From assembly GCA_005656395.1 (NCBI GenBank), contig SRSI01000013.1, forward strand, positions 62,001 to 126,000: a stretch of 64,000 nt of DNA. The letters run 5' to 3'. How positions within the stretch are numbered: position 1 is the stretch's first letter; each line of letters begins with the position of its first letter. The notes beneath the pieces were generated by a model, which was not told the DNA's origin, ran no database searches, and saw only the letters and a list, made by a program, of their open reading frames with translations. Both the position numbers and the translations under genes were made by a program. The DNA is from Strongyloides papillosus (Eukaryota > Nematoda > Chromadorea > Rhabditida > Strongyloididae). Of this stretch, positions 20,207 to 32,910 are shown one piece after another.

Positions 20207-21986
20207 ACATTACTTTACCAAAAGCTATTTTACTTTTTTTTCTTGACGAGACCATCATAAAATTTTAGTCAGAAAATATATGTATGAAAAAATAACATCT
20301 AATGAATATGTATTAATTAATTTGAAATAATAACTAATTTCATTCAAAACTAATAAGACAATTTTTGAGAAAAATGCATTTTGTTTATATAGAAAAAGAA
20401 ATTCTTCTGTTCTAGAAAAAATACACATTTACTAAGCATAAAAATAGTATCGGTTAAAATCAAACAAACAAATAGCGTTATTATTTTGTAAAATACATAA
20501 TTTTTCGATGCTGGAATTTAAGACTCGCTTTTAAAAATTAAACATTAAAATTCAAACTTTATAGAATTGTAAAATAATTTACTTATTTTTCAATTGCATT
20601 ATAAATTATATAAAGAAAATTTGTAAAACAATTACTATAGTTCAATATATACATAGTACATTAAATAATCAACTATAATATTGTAGAATATTAATAGTAA
20701 AATAAATTAATCAATTCTAAATTAGATTAATATCTTTATTTATCAAATATTAGGTTGGTGCAAAAGTTCTGTCGTTTTTTTCAATATCACTTTCTATCAT
20801 CAAAAAAGTATAATCACAATCGACAAAAAATTAAGTCGTTAAAATAGATAGATTGTACCACTTCTTTACTTTAAAATTTGCATAACAGCAAATTGTTATA
20901 TTATCTATGCTACATTTTCTTTTGCTAAACATGAAGACAGTCAAAAGTCATTTTTGACATTATGTCTTCTAAGAGCTCTAACTAAGACAAATGACAACTG
21001 ATGCTTCTAAAAATTTATGTGTAGCATTGGGAAGATGTGTAGTAAATGTTGAAACTATATAAAAATCGTTCTTAAAGATTTAAGACAAAGAAGTGAATCT
21101 TGAAGATGGAGCATCCATTTGTATGGCTTCAGCTTCCAATGAAGATTTTTTGAGATTCTATCAATTCCAAACTACTTTTAATGACCTTTAATGTAAAATG
21201 CTATCAAAATTAGACAAGAAATATCTAAAAAAATTACAAAATTCAGAAAATGATAAAAAAGTTGTTCTTCAGTATGACGACATATATCATTGAAGACTCG
21301 GAAAAATCTGGATGAGAGAAGCTATGAATTTCTCTTGCACACAACATATTCTCCAGATGTTTCTCTATCTATTCACTATCTACTCTTATCTCTACATAAA
21401 TTCTAGAATGGTAGACACTTCTGTAAAGTTAATGAAGTAATTATTGATTTTTTTGAAACTTTCTTCAAAAAGGTTAAGAAATTCTTCAAATCTGGAATCG
21501 GTAAGGTAGCTACTAATTGAAGACAAGTTGTTGATAATAATGGATTGTATATTACAAATTAAGTAATTTTCATATAAAAATTATAACCTTCTAAAGTTTC
21601 GGCTAAAAAAACGACAGAACTTTTGCACCAACCTAATACAATTCAATTTTTCAAAAAATTACTTTTACATCTTGATTTCAGAATTTTTTATAAAAAGTTC
21701 TACATGACTAGATGTTTTTTGCAAAATTGTAGCAGAAGGAATTTTTTTTACTTTAAATGCTACAAAATACATTTAAATGTGTATATTCATGTATACCTAT
21801 TATTAAAATATTATTTTATCGCTGAAGAAGTAGCTAAATAGAAATTTGGTGAAGTGTACTTTTTCTAAACATTTTCTCTTTCCGCTAAAATTTTTTTCAT
21901 GGTATGAACACGAAAAAAAAGCAAAATAGCTTTTACACATATAGTGAAATCTACATAATAGTTTCTTGGTGAAGTAACGTGTCGCC
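20207..21986. mobile_element. non-autonomous element related to the USP-element ends, containing a mariner
   Basis: The left end GGACATTACTTTACCAAAAG, followed by CTATTTTACTTTTTTTTC, is mirrored at the right by GAAAAAAAAGCAAAATAG and TTGGTGAAGTAACGTGTCGC. A similar end, TTGGTGAACTAACGTGTCC, stands alone at 20174-20192, and another beside USP copy 3 at 61815. No coding sequence is seen outside the nested mariner. The flanking duplication is not clear. Confidence 0.45.
20750..21636 (+). mobile_element. mariner-type element, decayed (family 1)
   Basis: 28-bp-plus inverted ends beginning TTAGGTTGGTGCAAAAGTTC and TA on both sides. Broken plus-strand frames retain mariner transposase features, including a C-terminal HYSFSxD-like zone around 21330 and the terminal region near 21480-21570. 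It is full of stops and non-functional. Confidence 0.85.
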
Positions 21987-24809
21987 GTAATTCAAAGAGA
22001 AAAATCTCCGGGTGTGAAAGAGTTAAAAATAATTAGAATTCTGGATATAATTGTAATTAAAAAATTTAAACAATGATTACATATATTGATTTAAATATCG
22101 ATTAGTTTCTGCACAGAGCATTTATAAAACCGATATTTATTGCTGGTAGAATAAATATAATTTTAAAAAATTTACTAAAAATAAAATAATAATTTTTAAC
22201 AAATTCTTTTTATATAGCTTTATCTGTGTTTTATACAAAGAATAGTTTTTTTATTAAGATAAAAAACTTGTCATAAAGTTTTTTTAAATGTATAGTTTAA
22301 TAAACAATTTTATTTGATCTTTTTTCGTAAAAAATATATTATTCGGATCATATTATTTTTAAATATTAGAGTATGAATACTTGTAACGGTTTTGGTATAA
22401 TATGAAGAATATGATAACCATATGAAGACATTTTGCAATGTTTTTTCATAATAAAATTATTAAAATGGTTTAAAGCAAATGGTTCCCCACATTCAACTTC
22501 AATGCATTGTTAACAACAATAGTTTGTTTTTGGTTGAAATAATTGCACATACTAGTTCACAAGCTGATTTATATTTTGTGTAAATCATATTTATTAGACA
22601 ACTTTGTGTAGTTTTAGATTCAAATGTTATTTCAACTGAACATTATATAGAAAATAGGAATTTGGTAATAGCTTCGTTACAAACAGAAGTTTTATTCTAT
22701 TAGCAACCTACAACAAATTGTTTGTACGTTTTTCTGACAATTTGAAATAATAAGAGCATGTATGTTAAGAAGCAGATCCACAATCTTTGTAATGTTTGTT
22801 CTCTGATATTTGGTTATAGTTATTGCTAATTGTGTTTATATTTGTTTCAAAGTAATTTTAATGTCACATTTGTATTCTAAGATTGAATAAAGTTATTACT
22901 AAAATTTCCAGATAGTTTTGTATAGGACATAGTGTATGCGATGTTTGAAATTATGAACATAAATGCTATCGGTAAATTAAGTATTTAAATGTAGTATAAA
23001 AGATGAAAACACAAAGTTTTCACATTTTTTTTTCAGAATGGTTTATCTGGTTAATAAGCGAAACTCAAATTATACGGCTTAAAAACTAGAAAATTAATAA
23101 AACGTGTAATTTTAGAATTAACCACAGAATGATATACATAAAGTAAAAAATCTCATCGATCTTTATTGTTTGATTTAATGAAAATCCAAAGTACTTTTTA
23201 TGTTTATTTAGTTATAAGAATGAATTTTTATAGCATCATTTATTGTTACTATAAAATAAGTTGTTTATGGTCCTATACACGATTAACTGAAGCAACTATA
23301 CAGAAGCAAAATTGGTAATAAATTTCTTAGTTACTATGTTTTAAAAAGAGCTATTACTTTGCAATATATTTTATGAAATAGATCTTTAAATAACAATTAT
23401 GAAAAATTATATATTTTGTATATTCATATAAATCAATTGTTGCTGAAGAACTTTAAAAATAATTTTGATTGAATAAAAGTAGTAAATTTTGTTTAATTAT
23501 TTTATTAGTGCAAAAATGTTGTTGTAGACATTAAAATATATTTAGAAAGATTTAAAATAGTGGTAATTATATAAGATAATATTTTTTAATCAATAATTTT
23601 TTTACTACATTTTTTTAAAAATTAATTTTAGAAAAATTGCTATAAACAGACAAATTATTAAGCATTATTTTTTGTGTAAAATGATAGATATTAAAACACT
23701 AATGATGGCACCACTTTTAGAAAAATTGACAGAATATTTTATAATTAAAAAGTTTTCAACGTGTTCATTGCTTATTTTTTGTATATAAAACTCTATTGAA
23801 AGTAAAAAAAAAGTACATTTATAATAAAAATTGAACTTTTGTGTTAACTATGTGCTTTTTTTATATAACTTTATATTATCAACTGATTATATCAATCTTT
23901 GTTTTCAATTTATTCCTAAACTAAGTTGTTTTTATATCATATTCTTATTAGTTTATATAGCACATAAAATGTTTATAGAATTATTAGATCATATTTACTC
24001 GTAAATATAAATTATTTTCACTTTTATTAGCTAGATAAATTTTAAAAGTTGATATACTTGAAATTATTAAATATCGAAAGCATTCAAATTTTATAATATG
24101 AAAAAATGTTGTAATTGTTCTTGACATGCTCTACATGATAATTTCGAAAAATAATTTTTGTTAGAAAAAATTTTTTGAAATTAAAAGTTATTTAATTTAA
24201 AATGTCATTTTAATTTAAAATAAAAAATTTTAAAATCATTTTTAGAGGTAGTTAAAAAATTAATTAAAAAAGTACTTAAATTAAAAAAAATATTATTCTA
24301 ACTTTTGTTTTAAATAACAAAAAACATTAGAAATCATAGAGTTTTTATCATATTTAGAGATTAATATTTTTTATCGTTTAAAAAAAAAATTAAGTCTTTT
24401 AAATAAAATAAAAATATTTTAATGTTACGATATAAATAATAAACTGTTTTTTCTGAAGACAAATAACTTGAATATATATAGTTGGAACTTATCTTTTAAG
24501 TATATTAAAATTTAATTTTATTGCTGTTTCAATTAAAATAATAATGAATTGAATTCAGAAAGATGGCATATTTTGTAATTTTTAAATTTGAAATATAAAG
24601 TAACGTCATATACTACTATTGTTATTTATCATGCTTAAAACATGATTTCTGTAGTATTAATAAACAAAAAATCAAACATAATTTTTCAACATCAAAAATT
24701 AATTTTTGAAACTATTTATTGTATTATTGATATTATACATAACTATTGTTTGTATTAAATCCTATAAATACTAAAAAAATTTCATATTATAATACATCAA
24801 TTCATCATA
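21987..24809. other. intergenic, upstream of the astacin-like gene
   Basis: AT-rich with long homopolymers. No ORF with protein-like composition, RNA gene or terminal repeat is recognised. Confidence 0.45.
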
Positions 24810-25970
24810 ATGAAACAATTATCCCTTATTTTATTCTTTGCTTTATTGTACATCATACAAAATGTAGGTTTTCAATATTAAAATTAATATTTTTTTAAGA
24901 CAATTGAAGCAAAATCATCAAAACCCAGTAAAAAGCCTTCAAAAAATCAACGACTACCGGCTTATGTTAAATGTTCACCAATTAAATATTATCTTCAAGA
25001 TGATGATATAATCTACTATGCTAAATCTGCTATCGAATTTATAGAACATAGCACATTTTTAAAGTTTTCGGAACAAAAAAAGAAAATTAACGATGTAGGC
25101 ATAAATTTTTACTATAATAATAAGGAAGATAAAGTAGAGCTATCATATGACAGTAAAAAACCTACAATTGTTAATTTGACAAAGAATACTTATAATTCTA
25201 AATATTTGGCAAAATTCTATGTTGGCTATGCTTTAGGATTAATCCCAGAAATTGCACGAAAAGATAGAGATGCTAACGTCGAAATTTTTCCAAAAAATAT
25301 TTTAGCTAAATATAAGGAATTTTATGATAAAAAAAAAGAATATCCCGAATCTTATTATACCACAGATTTTGACTATTCATCAATGATGATGTTTAATTCT
25401 TCTTTTGGAAGTATTGAAAAGGGAAAGCGTACGTTTAGATCCAAATTTGATTCATCTTATGAAAAACAAATTGGCGGATTAGGCTTATATTCTTTCAATG
25501 ATTATAAACGTTTAAATGTTTTGTACTGTAATGATAAATGCAAAAAAGCACCAAAATGCCAAAATAGGGGCTATTATGGTAGCAACTGTGACACATGCAA
25601 ATGTGTCTATCCTTTTGCAGGAAAATCTTGTAAATCTTATTCTAAGAAAATTGGAACTTGTGAAGAATCATTCTTAAAAGCATATTCAAAACCAAAAACT
25701 AAAACATTTAAAAAATATACAGGAGAATGCTACTATATTATAAAAGCAAAAAATAGTAGAAAGAAAGTAAAATTAACTATTGTAAACTTTAAAGGTGTTG
25801 GCCAATATAAACTCGAAGTCAAATATCGTAAAGACAAAGGTGCAGCTGGATTACTCATAACCCGTGACGTTAAAAATATTGTGTTCCCTTCATTATCTAG
25901 TAGTGTAATAGTAACTTATCATACCTACAATACCAGTAATGCGTTGACAATAAAATATCAAGCTAAGTAA
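24810..25970 (+). CDS. astacin-like protein with inactivated zinc site (signal-astacin-EGF-CUB)
   Basis: Exons 24810-24863 and 24900-25970, with a 36-bp intron (GTAGGT...TTTAAG) and the frame kept; 374 aa. The signal peptide MKQLSLILFFALLYIIQN is encoded exactly by exon 1. The astacin domain follows (about 36-205), then an EGF-like module with six or more Cys (about 209-245) and a CUB-like C-terminus. At the place of HExxHxxGxxHExxR the sequence reads FYVGYALGLIPEIAR (124-138). All three zinc histidines and the catalytic Glu are replaced (F124, Y125, Y128, P134), while G131, E135 and the KDRD that follows remain. In the Met-turn (SMMMF, 179-183) His and the fifth-ligand Tyr are also changed. 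It should be secreted but not proteolytic. Astacins of this architecture are expanded in Strongyloides parasitic females. A binding, decoy or regulatory role is inference. Confidence 0.9.
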
Positions 25971-27895
25971 AAAAATACTAAATTTATCTTTAAATAATTT
26001 AAAAATTTTACTACCCTTTTGAACATAAAATATAATATTTTATTTCTTTATTATTATTTTGTTCATATGAAAAAAATTAAACTACAGCAGAGTAAAATAA
26101 TTTGCAACTTTGAGATCTTCAGTAGGTATAATAAGTTTAATTAATATAATCAGCCTTGTAGACACTTCTAAATTTCAACTTTGATCAAGATAAGAAAAGT
26201 TTTAATCATAACATGTATAAGATATGAATTAACTTAAATATGACTGCTGCGGCAAACATGATGTTTGACAAAAAAATAACTATTATATATATAACATGTC
26301 TTTATTGTGTCTTTAGTTCTTTTAATATAAACTTTATAAATTACTCATTATTATTTATAAGGTGTTGTAAACACCACAATGACGTAGTGTGACATATAAA
26401 AATTGATTTATAATTTTGCAATAAAGCATAAAAAAATAATTTAATAATATGAAACATCATTATTTTATTTTAAGTTGTTTTTCTTGTTCATCAAGAATAA
26501 TATAATGTTACATAGATATAATAGTTCCTTATAAATTGTAACTTTTATACCTACTATTGTTGGTTTAATTGTAAGCAAATGTATATAAGTAATTTTAAAT
26601 TATTTATAAAGTTTCATACATAATCATAGATTTATAACAAATATATTTGATTACAATAACTATTTTTCCATCAATTTTCAAAATAAAGTTTTTAAGATGT
26701 TAGTAATAAAATTTAAAATAAGTATAGATAAAATAAGAAAATTTTTTAAATATGATATAAAATTAGCAATTGATTAGTTAAATTAAAAAATAGAAATATT
26801 ATTTTTCTAAAAACATTCGAAAATTGTACAAAAGGCTTTAAACTATTGTGTATATTTCATTAATATTGATTAACATTTACTAATGATGTTAAAAAAATTT
26901 GAGGAATTGTTTTCAAATAACAATTTACAATGTTTATTACTTTATACTTCTTGATGTAAAAGCTTTTTTTGTGATTAAAGACGAAATTTATAACAAGTAT
27001 TGATATGAACTTAAAAACTATTTATTTTTAAAATCTACTCTTATTATATGTGATAGTCATCGTTTTTTACACATAGTACGTGACATTATAAGAAATAAAA
27101 AACTATTAGATATATAACAATTATTGTTTATAGAAAATAGCGTTGTTTTATCATTTTAACTTTATTTAGAAACTCATAACAGATAGAAATAAGTAAAAAA
27201 ACTTTTTCTAGTGCTAAATTTTTTTTTACATTTTTATGTATTAAATTTTAACAATGATGTAGAAATATATCTTTATTGTAATTATTAAATTTTTACCATA
27301 ATTATTTATTTTTTGTATAACTTCATATTATGAAAATAGTCGTAATAAACGTCAAGTATCAAAATGTTTTCTTTATAATGAAATTATCATATTCTTACTA
27401 ATTTATATAATATTAAAAATTCTTACAAAACGTTTTTAATGATGAAGATGCTATGTATTTGATCTTTAAGCACCTAACATAATAATTTCATAAATGATGT
27501 TCTTTTATAAGAAATTTCTTTATATTAAGTAAATACAGTGTTTCTATATTTAACTTGTCATTTAAATTTTATAGAGATTTTGAAATAATCTTGGTAAAAA
27601 ATAATACATAAAATTTCAATATAAAAAATACTAAAATTATAACATTTAAGAGTTATCAGACGACATTTTAGTTCTAATAATAAGCATGTCATACTATCAA
27701 ACTTATTATCTTAAATTTAAAACAAATTTTTTTTATTCCCCTATAAATTAAAAAATTAATCATGCTGACTATTAATTTTTTAAAATATAATAGGCAAAAT
27801 AGTTAAAAGATATTATGAAATAAATAAATTATTTCCAATCATATCATTTATTTTTTTAAGATTCAGTTTAAATGTATTTTAGTCATAATTATATA
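25971..27895. other. intergenic, no gene seen
   Basis: Downstream of the astacin-like gene; AT-rich, stop-rich. AATAAA-like signals are common by composition and not informative. Confidence 0.45.
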
Positions 27896-28532
27896 CAGGA
27901 TGTCTCAAATAGGTCTGAAAGATTCTAAACGTTAATAACTTTTCTATTTTTTAATCAATTTCAAAAATTCTTTTTTTAAAATAACAATTGAAGGTAGAAA
28001 TTTTTGGCTGTATAATTTTTTTGTAAAATTTTTTTTTGCTGCAGGCTTCTTTTAATTTAATGACCACTTTTTAAGTCAAAATTTTTATTACCTTAAAAAA
28101 AACAACTTGTAATAGTGTTGAAAATTACATCTTAATTTATTCCACAGCTTCAAACCCCCTTTTAACCAGTAAACAAAAGCTTTTAAAAAAAAATTTTTTT
28201 ACTAATAATCTTTTGATAAGCATCATTGTTAAACAAGCCATTTAGAAATCTTAATTGAATCAAGATAAACGTTTTGGAAGCTTTTTAAACACAAGATGAT
28301 ATATCTTTGATCATTATTCTAAATTTTTAGTCATAAAATAGTATAACTTTGACATGTAAAACGGTCAATTACTAGAAAAAAGTTTGCAGCAAAAAAAAAT
28401 TTTGCAAAAAAAATTATATAGCCAAAAATTTCTCGCTTTGCTCGATATTTTGCAAAAAAAAATTTTAATTTCATCAAGAAATAGAAAAGTTATTAACGTT
28501 TAGAATCTTTCAGACCTATTTGGGACACCCTG
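27896..28532. mobile_element. Tc1/mariner-type MITE (637 bp)
   Basis: Flanked by TA; long inverted arms beginning CAGGATGTCTCAAATAGGTC on the left and, reversed, CAGGGTGTCCCAAATAGGTC on the right. Similarity extends more than 100 bp inward on each side. No transposase. Confidence 0.85.
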
Positions 28533-28920
28533 TATTTAACAAAAATTCTAACAAAATCTTGATAATTTATATTCGAAATATTGAGTAATATTTTATTACT
28601 ATAAGCATAGGGAAATAATCGTTAATGGTTAATGTTATAATTAACTAAGCTGAAATTCATTTTTTTTTAGAAAATTTTTATGAATTATTATTTGAATATA
28701 TAGCATCTCGATTAAAAAAATTTTTGTAATATAATTGTTACGAATTCTTATAAATTATAAAGGTTTGTAATTTGGTCATATTTTGCGTACTAAAAAAATT
28801 TCGTTTACACATTACATAAGAGATAAAAGTCGAATAAACTTGTCAAACAATAATTTTTTTTAATAAAGTAGATTCATTGTCAATGTTTTTGTTCATTAAA
28901 AATTGATTTTTGACCAAATA
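28533..28920. other. spacer between MITE and mariner
   Basis: AT-rich, nothing recognised. Confidence 0.4.
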
Positions 28921-30203
28921 TTAGGTTGTTCAATTGAAAATGTCGCTTTTTGACAGTCAATTTTAAAATGTCATAACCCAGTCAAAAATTAATATTTTTA
29001 TTTCAAATAAATACCGTTAGAATCAGCACATTGTTGCCAACGTGATACAAGTTTATTTATGCCATTTGAAAAAAAATTCCGGTCTCTAGAATCCAAAAAC
29101 TCCAAGAGATCATTTTTCAGATCATCAGATTTGGTGAATTTCTTCTACCGCAAATAAAGCTCTAATTCCTTGAATTAATGATAATCTGTTGGAGACAAGT
29201 TCGCTGAATAAGGAGAATGCGGAAGAGTTTCATATTCCAATTCTTTAAGCTTCTGCACCGTCGTTTTTGAAACGTGAGGTTTAGCATTATCATGGAATAA
29301 TATTGGACCTCTTTTGTTGACCAATGCAGGCTTTAGAACAGATAATTTCTTGCGCATTTCTTCTTTTTCCTTACAGTATTTGACTGCAGTCATAGTTTCT
29401 CTAGGATTTAGATACTTATGATGGATGATTCTATCACAATTTTACCAAATAACTAGGATTACTTTCTTATTTGAATGCCTGAGTTTCGGGAAGTTTTTAG
29501 GTCTCTCATTTTTCCTCACTCATTGCGATGACCTTTTACAATTGTCAAACATGATCCATTCTTCATCGCACGTTACAATTCTTTTTAAAAATGGGTCATT
29601 TTTGTTCCTGTGAATCAAAAAATAACAAGTTTACATGCTTCTAAAACATTGGTCGAGAGTATACTCATGGGGTATGTAAGAATCCATTATTTTTTTCATA
29701 TTTATGGGTTTTAAGTAGTTGGATACAGTTCCAACACTGACATTTAATTCCCCTGTGAGCTCCCGAACAGTTATTCTTGGATTATGTTCCACCATTCTTT
29801 TTATTTTTTCGTTCTCAAGAACATTTATTTCATGAAAACCCTTTTTTCTTTGAAGACTTATATTTCTATTGCGGAATTTTTGGAAACAACGATGTATGAT
29901 TCGTTTGTTAGTGGATCTTTGACCAAATGCTTTTTTTTTTCTTTGAAGTTTTGGTTGCTGCTTGGTAAAGTTTGAACTCGTACAAGTAAATTGGTCGGAA
30001 ATCAATTTTTGACGTAACTTTTTTTTAGAGTAATAGCAACTTTTTAATAATTTCGAACAAAATGCAAAAAGATGACAATGATAATCCTCGATTTGTTCTA
30101 CAAGATGGTATATATCTTCTAGCGATACGTAAACGTATAAGAAAGTTATGATAATTTAAAATTTGATAATCTAAAAAGCGACATTTTAAATTGAACAACC
30201 TAA
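28921..30203 (-). mobile_element. mariner element (family 2, 1.28 kb)
   Basis: Inverted ends TTAGGTTGTTCAATTGAAAA, flanking TA, and the usual length of a full mariner (about 1.3 kb). A second, internally deleted member starts at 63689. Confidence 0.9.
29100..30005 (-). pseudogene. mariner transposase, frameshifted
   Basis: The N-terminal frame (30005-29631, 124 aa) has the paired HTH region with ITVRELTGELNVSVGTVSNY and the IPHEYTLDQ linker. A later frame (29393-29175) has FHDNAKPHVSK (second catalytic Asp) and YSANLSPTDYH (third, D34D type). The part with the first Asp, between the two frames, is shifted and carries stops. The transposase would act on its own TTAGG ends; this copy is inactive. 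Confidence 0.85.
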
Positions 30204-30205
30204 TA

Positions 30206-32260
30206 TGTTGAATTATTGAAATTAAAAACAAAAAAAGACAAATTCTGACAAATCTTGATATAGTATTTATCTATTAAATTTTAAAATATACTATGATATT
30301 TTAATAAATTCCTGTTAAAACATTTAATATTTTGCTAAAAATTAACTTCTAATCTTCTATCCTGAAATGCATTACAGTAAACAACATAGATTTTAGGTTA
30401 AAAATAATACCTTAAAAAGTACCGACTTATTTTAATAATTTTTCATTTATTGTTTTATATTTAATGTGCTATTTTTTCGCAATAAAATTAATCACAATCA
30501 AGAAAATTTGAATTTTGTTAAGTTGAACAATGTAACTATAGTTTACATATGGATGTGTCCCATTGTAATTTTGTGTGAGGACTTTTGAAGTAGTTTATTT
30601 CGAAAAAAAGAAATTAATGTTGATTTTGAAAACAATAAAAACGAGTTTCATGTTAAAAACTAAGAAGAAATATGCTTGAAACTTTATGAAAATCCCAACA
30701 CTTGTAACATCATAAAAATAAAACACCAAACACTAAAAATTTTGAATACCACAAACACCACATATAGAAAACAGTAAACAATTTGGAAATAAAATACAAG
30801 CTAAATCAATTTAAAAAATACTAACTTCTATATAATAAAAAACAACGTGAGTACAGCAATATTGTTAGCATTTTAGAAAAAAAAATTATATCATGAAATC
30901 TTTGAATTCAATAAAAGATATGTGTACACTTGCTTTTACAGAAAGAAGGTAAATAAAGATATATATACTACCAGAAAAAATAAAGGCTATGTTTGTTTCA
31001 ACAAAAAGAAATGTTGTATTGAAAATGATGAGTACAGTCCATGTGAATTCAAATTCAGTTATTTCTATGGTTTCTGATGAAAAAATTCTTGATTTTATAA
31101 AAGACTCATTGATTACTGGCAAAAAAGCAAAAAATTTATTTTTTTTGGCAATGAATTTAATAATGCTATTAATGTTTTAGAATGAATATTATTTTAATTA
31201 ATGAAGAACTCATTTTTTGAAAATAAAAATTATAAAAAAAACTTCTAAAAAATTTTTATAAAAATTCGTTAAAGAATAAAGAAATTTCCGGGTATTTTGA
31301 TGAAGAAGAGTACAGTACAAGCTCTAGAAGAGAAACCTTTTAGTAAGAAAAATCTCTACCTAGTTACTTTAAAACATATTTTCGATTTTTTTTTTCAATT
31401 CGATACAAAAGAACCTCTTAATAAAAAATCTATTGATAAAAACATTTCTAAATAACCATGATGACAAAGAAAGTTATATACAATTTCGCATATATTTTAA
31501 CGTTTCAATAATCTCTTAGTCAACTTGAGGCATGAATAAACTTAAAAATTTTTTTAAATTGATCTTTTCGAGAGTCATGAAAATATATATGGTCATTTAA
31601 ATTAGATTAATGTTTTGATCTTAGTAATAATAAAGTTAGTGATTATGATAGTGATGAAGAAATTATTCAAGAAATAAAAAAAGATAGAGTTTTTTTAGAA
31701 TCTATACTATTTAAAAATTTATACCAAAAATTTTAAAATAGAGCATTGTCTTCCTCCTATAACTTGTTTAGAAGATAAAATAGTAAATCATATCACTAAT
31801 TACAGTTCTCAATCCAAGATCACGGATTACTTCAGAAAATGTTTCTAAAGATAAATAATTATAATTTTACTATATTTTATAGTAATTTGTTTTTATTTTA
31901 TATGGAATATTTTTATCATTTAACTTTGCCTGATAAATATTTACATAATTTTTAGATTTTAGTTGCCATTTTTAATAGTATATTAAATGACCTCTTAATA
32001 AGTAAAGCCTCTACATAGTTATCAAATCCCTCAGTACCGGCAAGGAGTTCATTTGGAGGTTACACTGCAATCTAATTTTTTTAATAAAAATGATTGCAAC
32101 GTATAGTAATATATTTCCAATTATAATTATTAAATATCTATATCTTCTCATCGTTAGCAACATATTTTATTTTTACTAATAAAAAATGAAATATAAAAAT
32201 TATGTAGTTTGAATACAACTGTGATTCTTTTTTTGTCTCAACTTGTACATTTTTAAAATA
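30206..32260. other. intergenic with weak transposase-like traces
   Basis: 30474-30560 resembles the inner terminus of the element at 32911-33855. Around 31600-31850 an acidic frame (SDYDSDEEIIQEIKKDR) is followed in another frame by SSQSKITDYFRK before a stop. This reads like the tail of a pogo- or piggyBac-type transposase, but is too broken to call. Confidence 0.35.
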
Positions 32261-32734
32261 TCACTTAAAAAGTGTCATAATTATAGTTATTAAAATAGTT
32301 AAGCTTATTTTTAATTTGTCACTTGAATTGTTATGTTTAATAATCTCATCTTGTAAAAATTCTAATTTCATAATATTACAATTATCCCAATTACAAAGAC
32401 ATAAAACGTAATTTCCCTTATATTCAATAAAACATCTTGGTATGGTAGCATTATGCTAGAAAATAGTATATAATTATAAAAAATTTTAACAATATTTGCT
32501 TACCATATTTTCAATACCATTAACTGGATCTGTTGTGCACCCTAATGTCTTGTTAAAATTTGCATCATCTTTACGATAGCACAGTCCACTACATTCAACA
32601 GTGCGATATTCAAACTTAATACGATCATTTAAATGTTTTGAAGTGTCGTGTAATGTTTGGCATTTAATAGCTGAAGCATAGTAAATGTTAAAAATAAAAC
32701 TAATCACAATTAATATATAAAAGTTAAAATTCAT
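32261..32734 (-). CDS. Ly6/uPAR (three-finger)-like secreted or GPI-anchored protein
   Basis: Exon 1 is 32734-32504 and exon 2 is 32455-32261, with a 48-bp intron (GTAAGC...TTCTAG) at a codon boundary; 141 aa. There is a signal peptide (MNFNFYILIVISFIFNIYYA, cleavage after about residue 22), then eight cysteines (25, 48, 52, 66, 85, 96, 98, 103). They end in CLCNWDNCN, the C-x-C-x-x-D-x-C-N signature of Ly6/three-finger proteins. A hydrophobic tail (about 125-140) suggests a GPI signal or TM anchor. Without splicing the frame would stop six codons into the intron, so the second exon is easily missed. The ligand is unknown; nematodes have many such small surface proteins. Confidence 0.8.
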
Positions 32735-32910
32735 TTTGTTTTATGAATATTTTTTAACAAATGTAATTTTTATATTTATACCATAAAAAAATTCAAAAAC
32801 CTACATTAATTCTCATATTTATCATAAAACTTTGTTTGTAAGCATTTTCTATAACCTTGTAGAAAAAAACTCTCATATATTTTTCACATAAGCAAAATTT
32901 TTATAAATAT

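Noticed and set aside
29425..29613. Plus-strand ORFs within the 28.9-30.2 kb mariner
   Set aside because: Antisense shadows of the minus-strand transposase.
30989..31180. piggyBac-like transposase fragment (KMMSTVH)
   Set aside because: Only one short resemblance; no catalytic Asp context or terminal repeats found, so not called.
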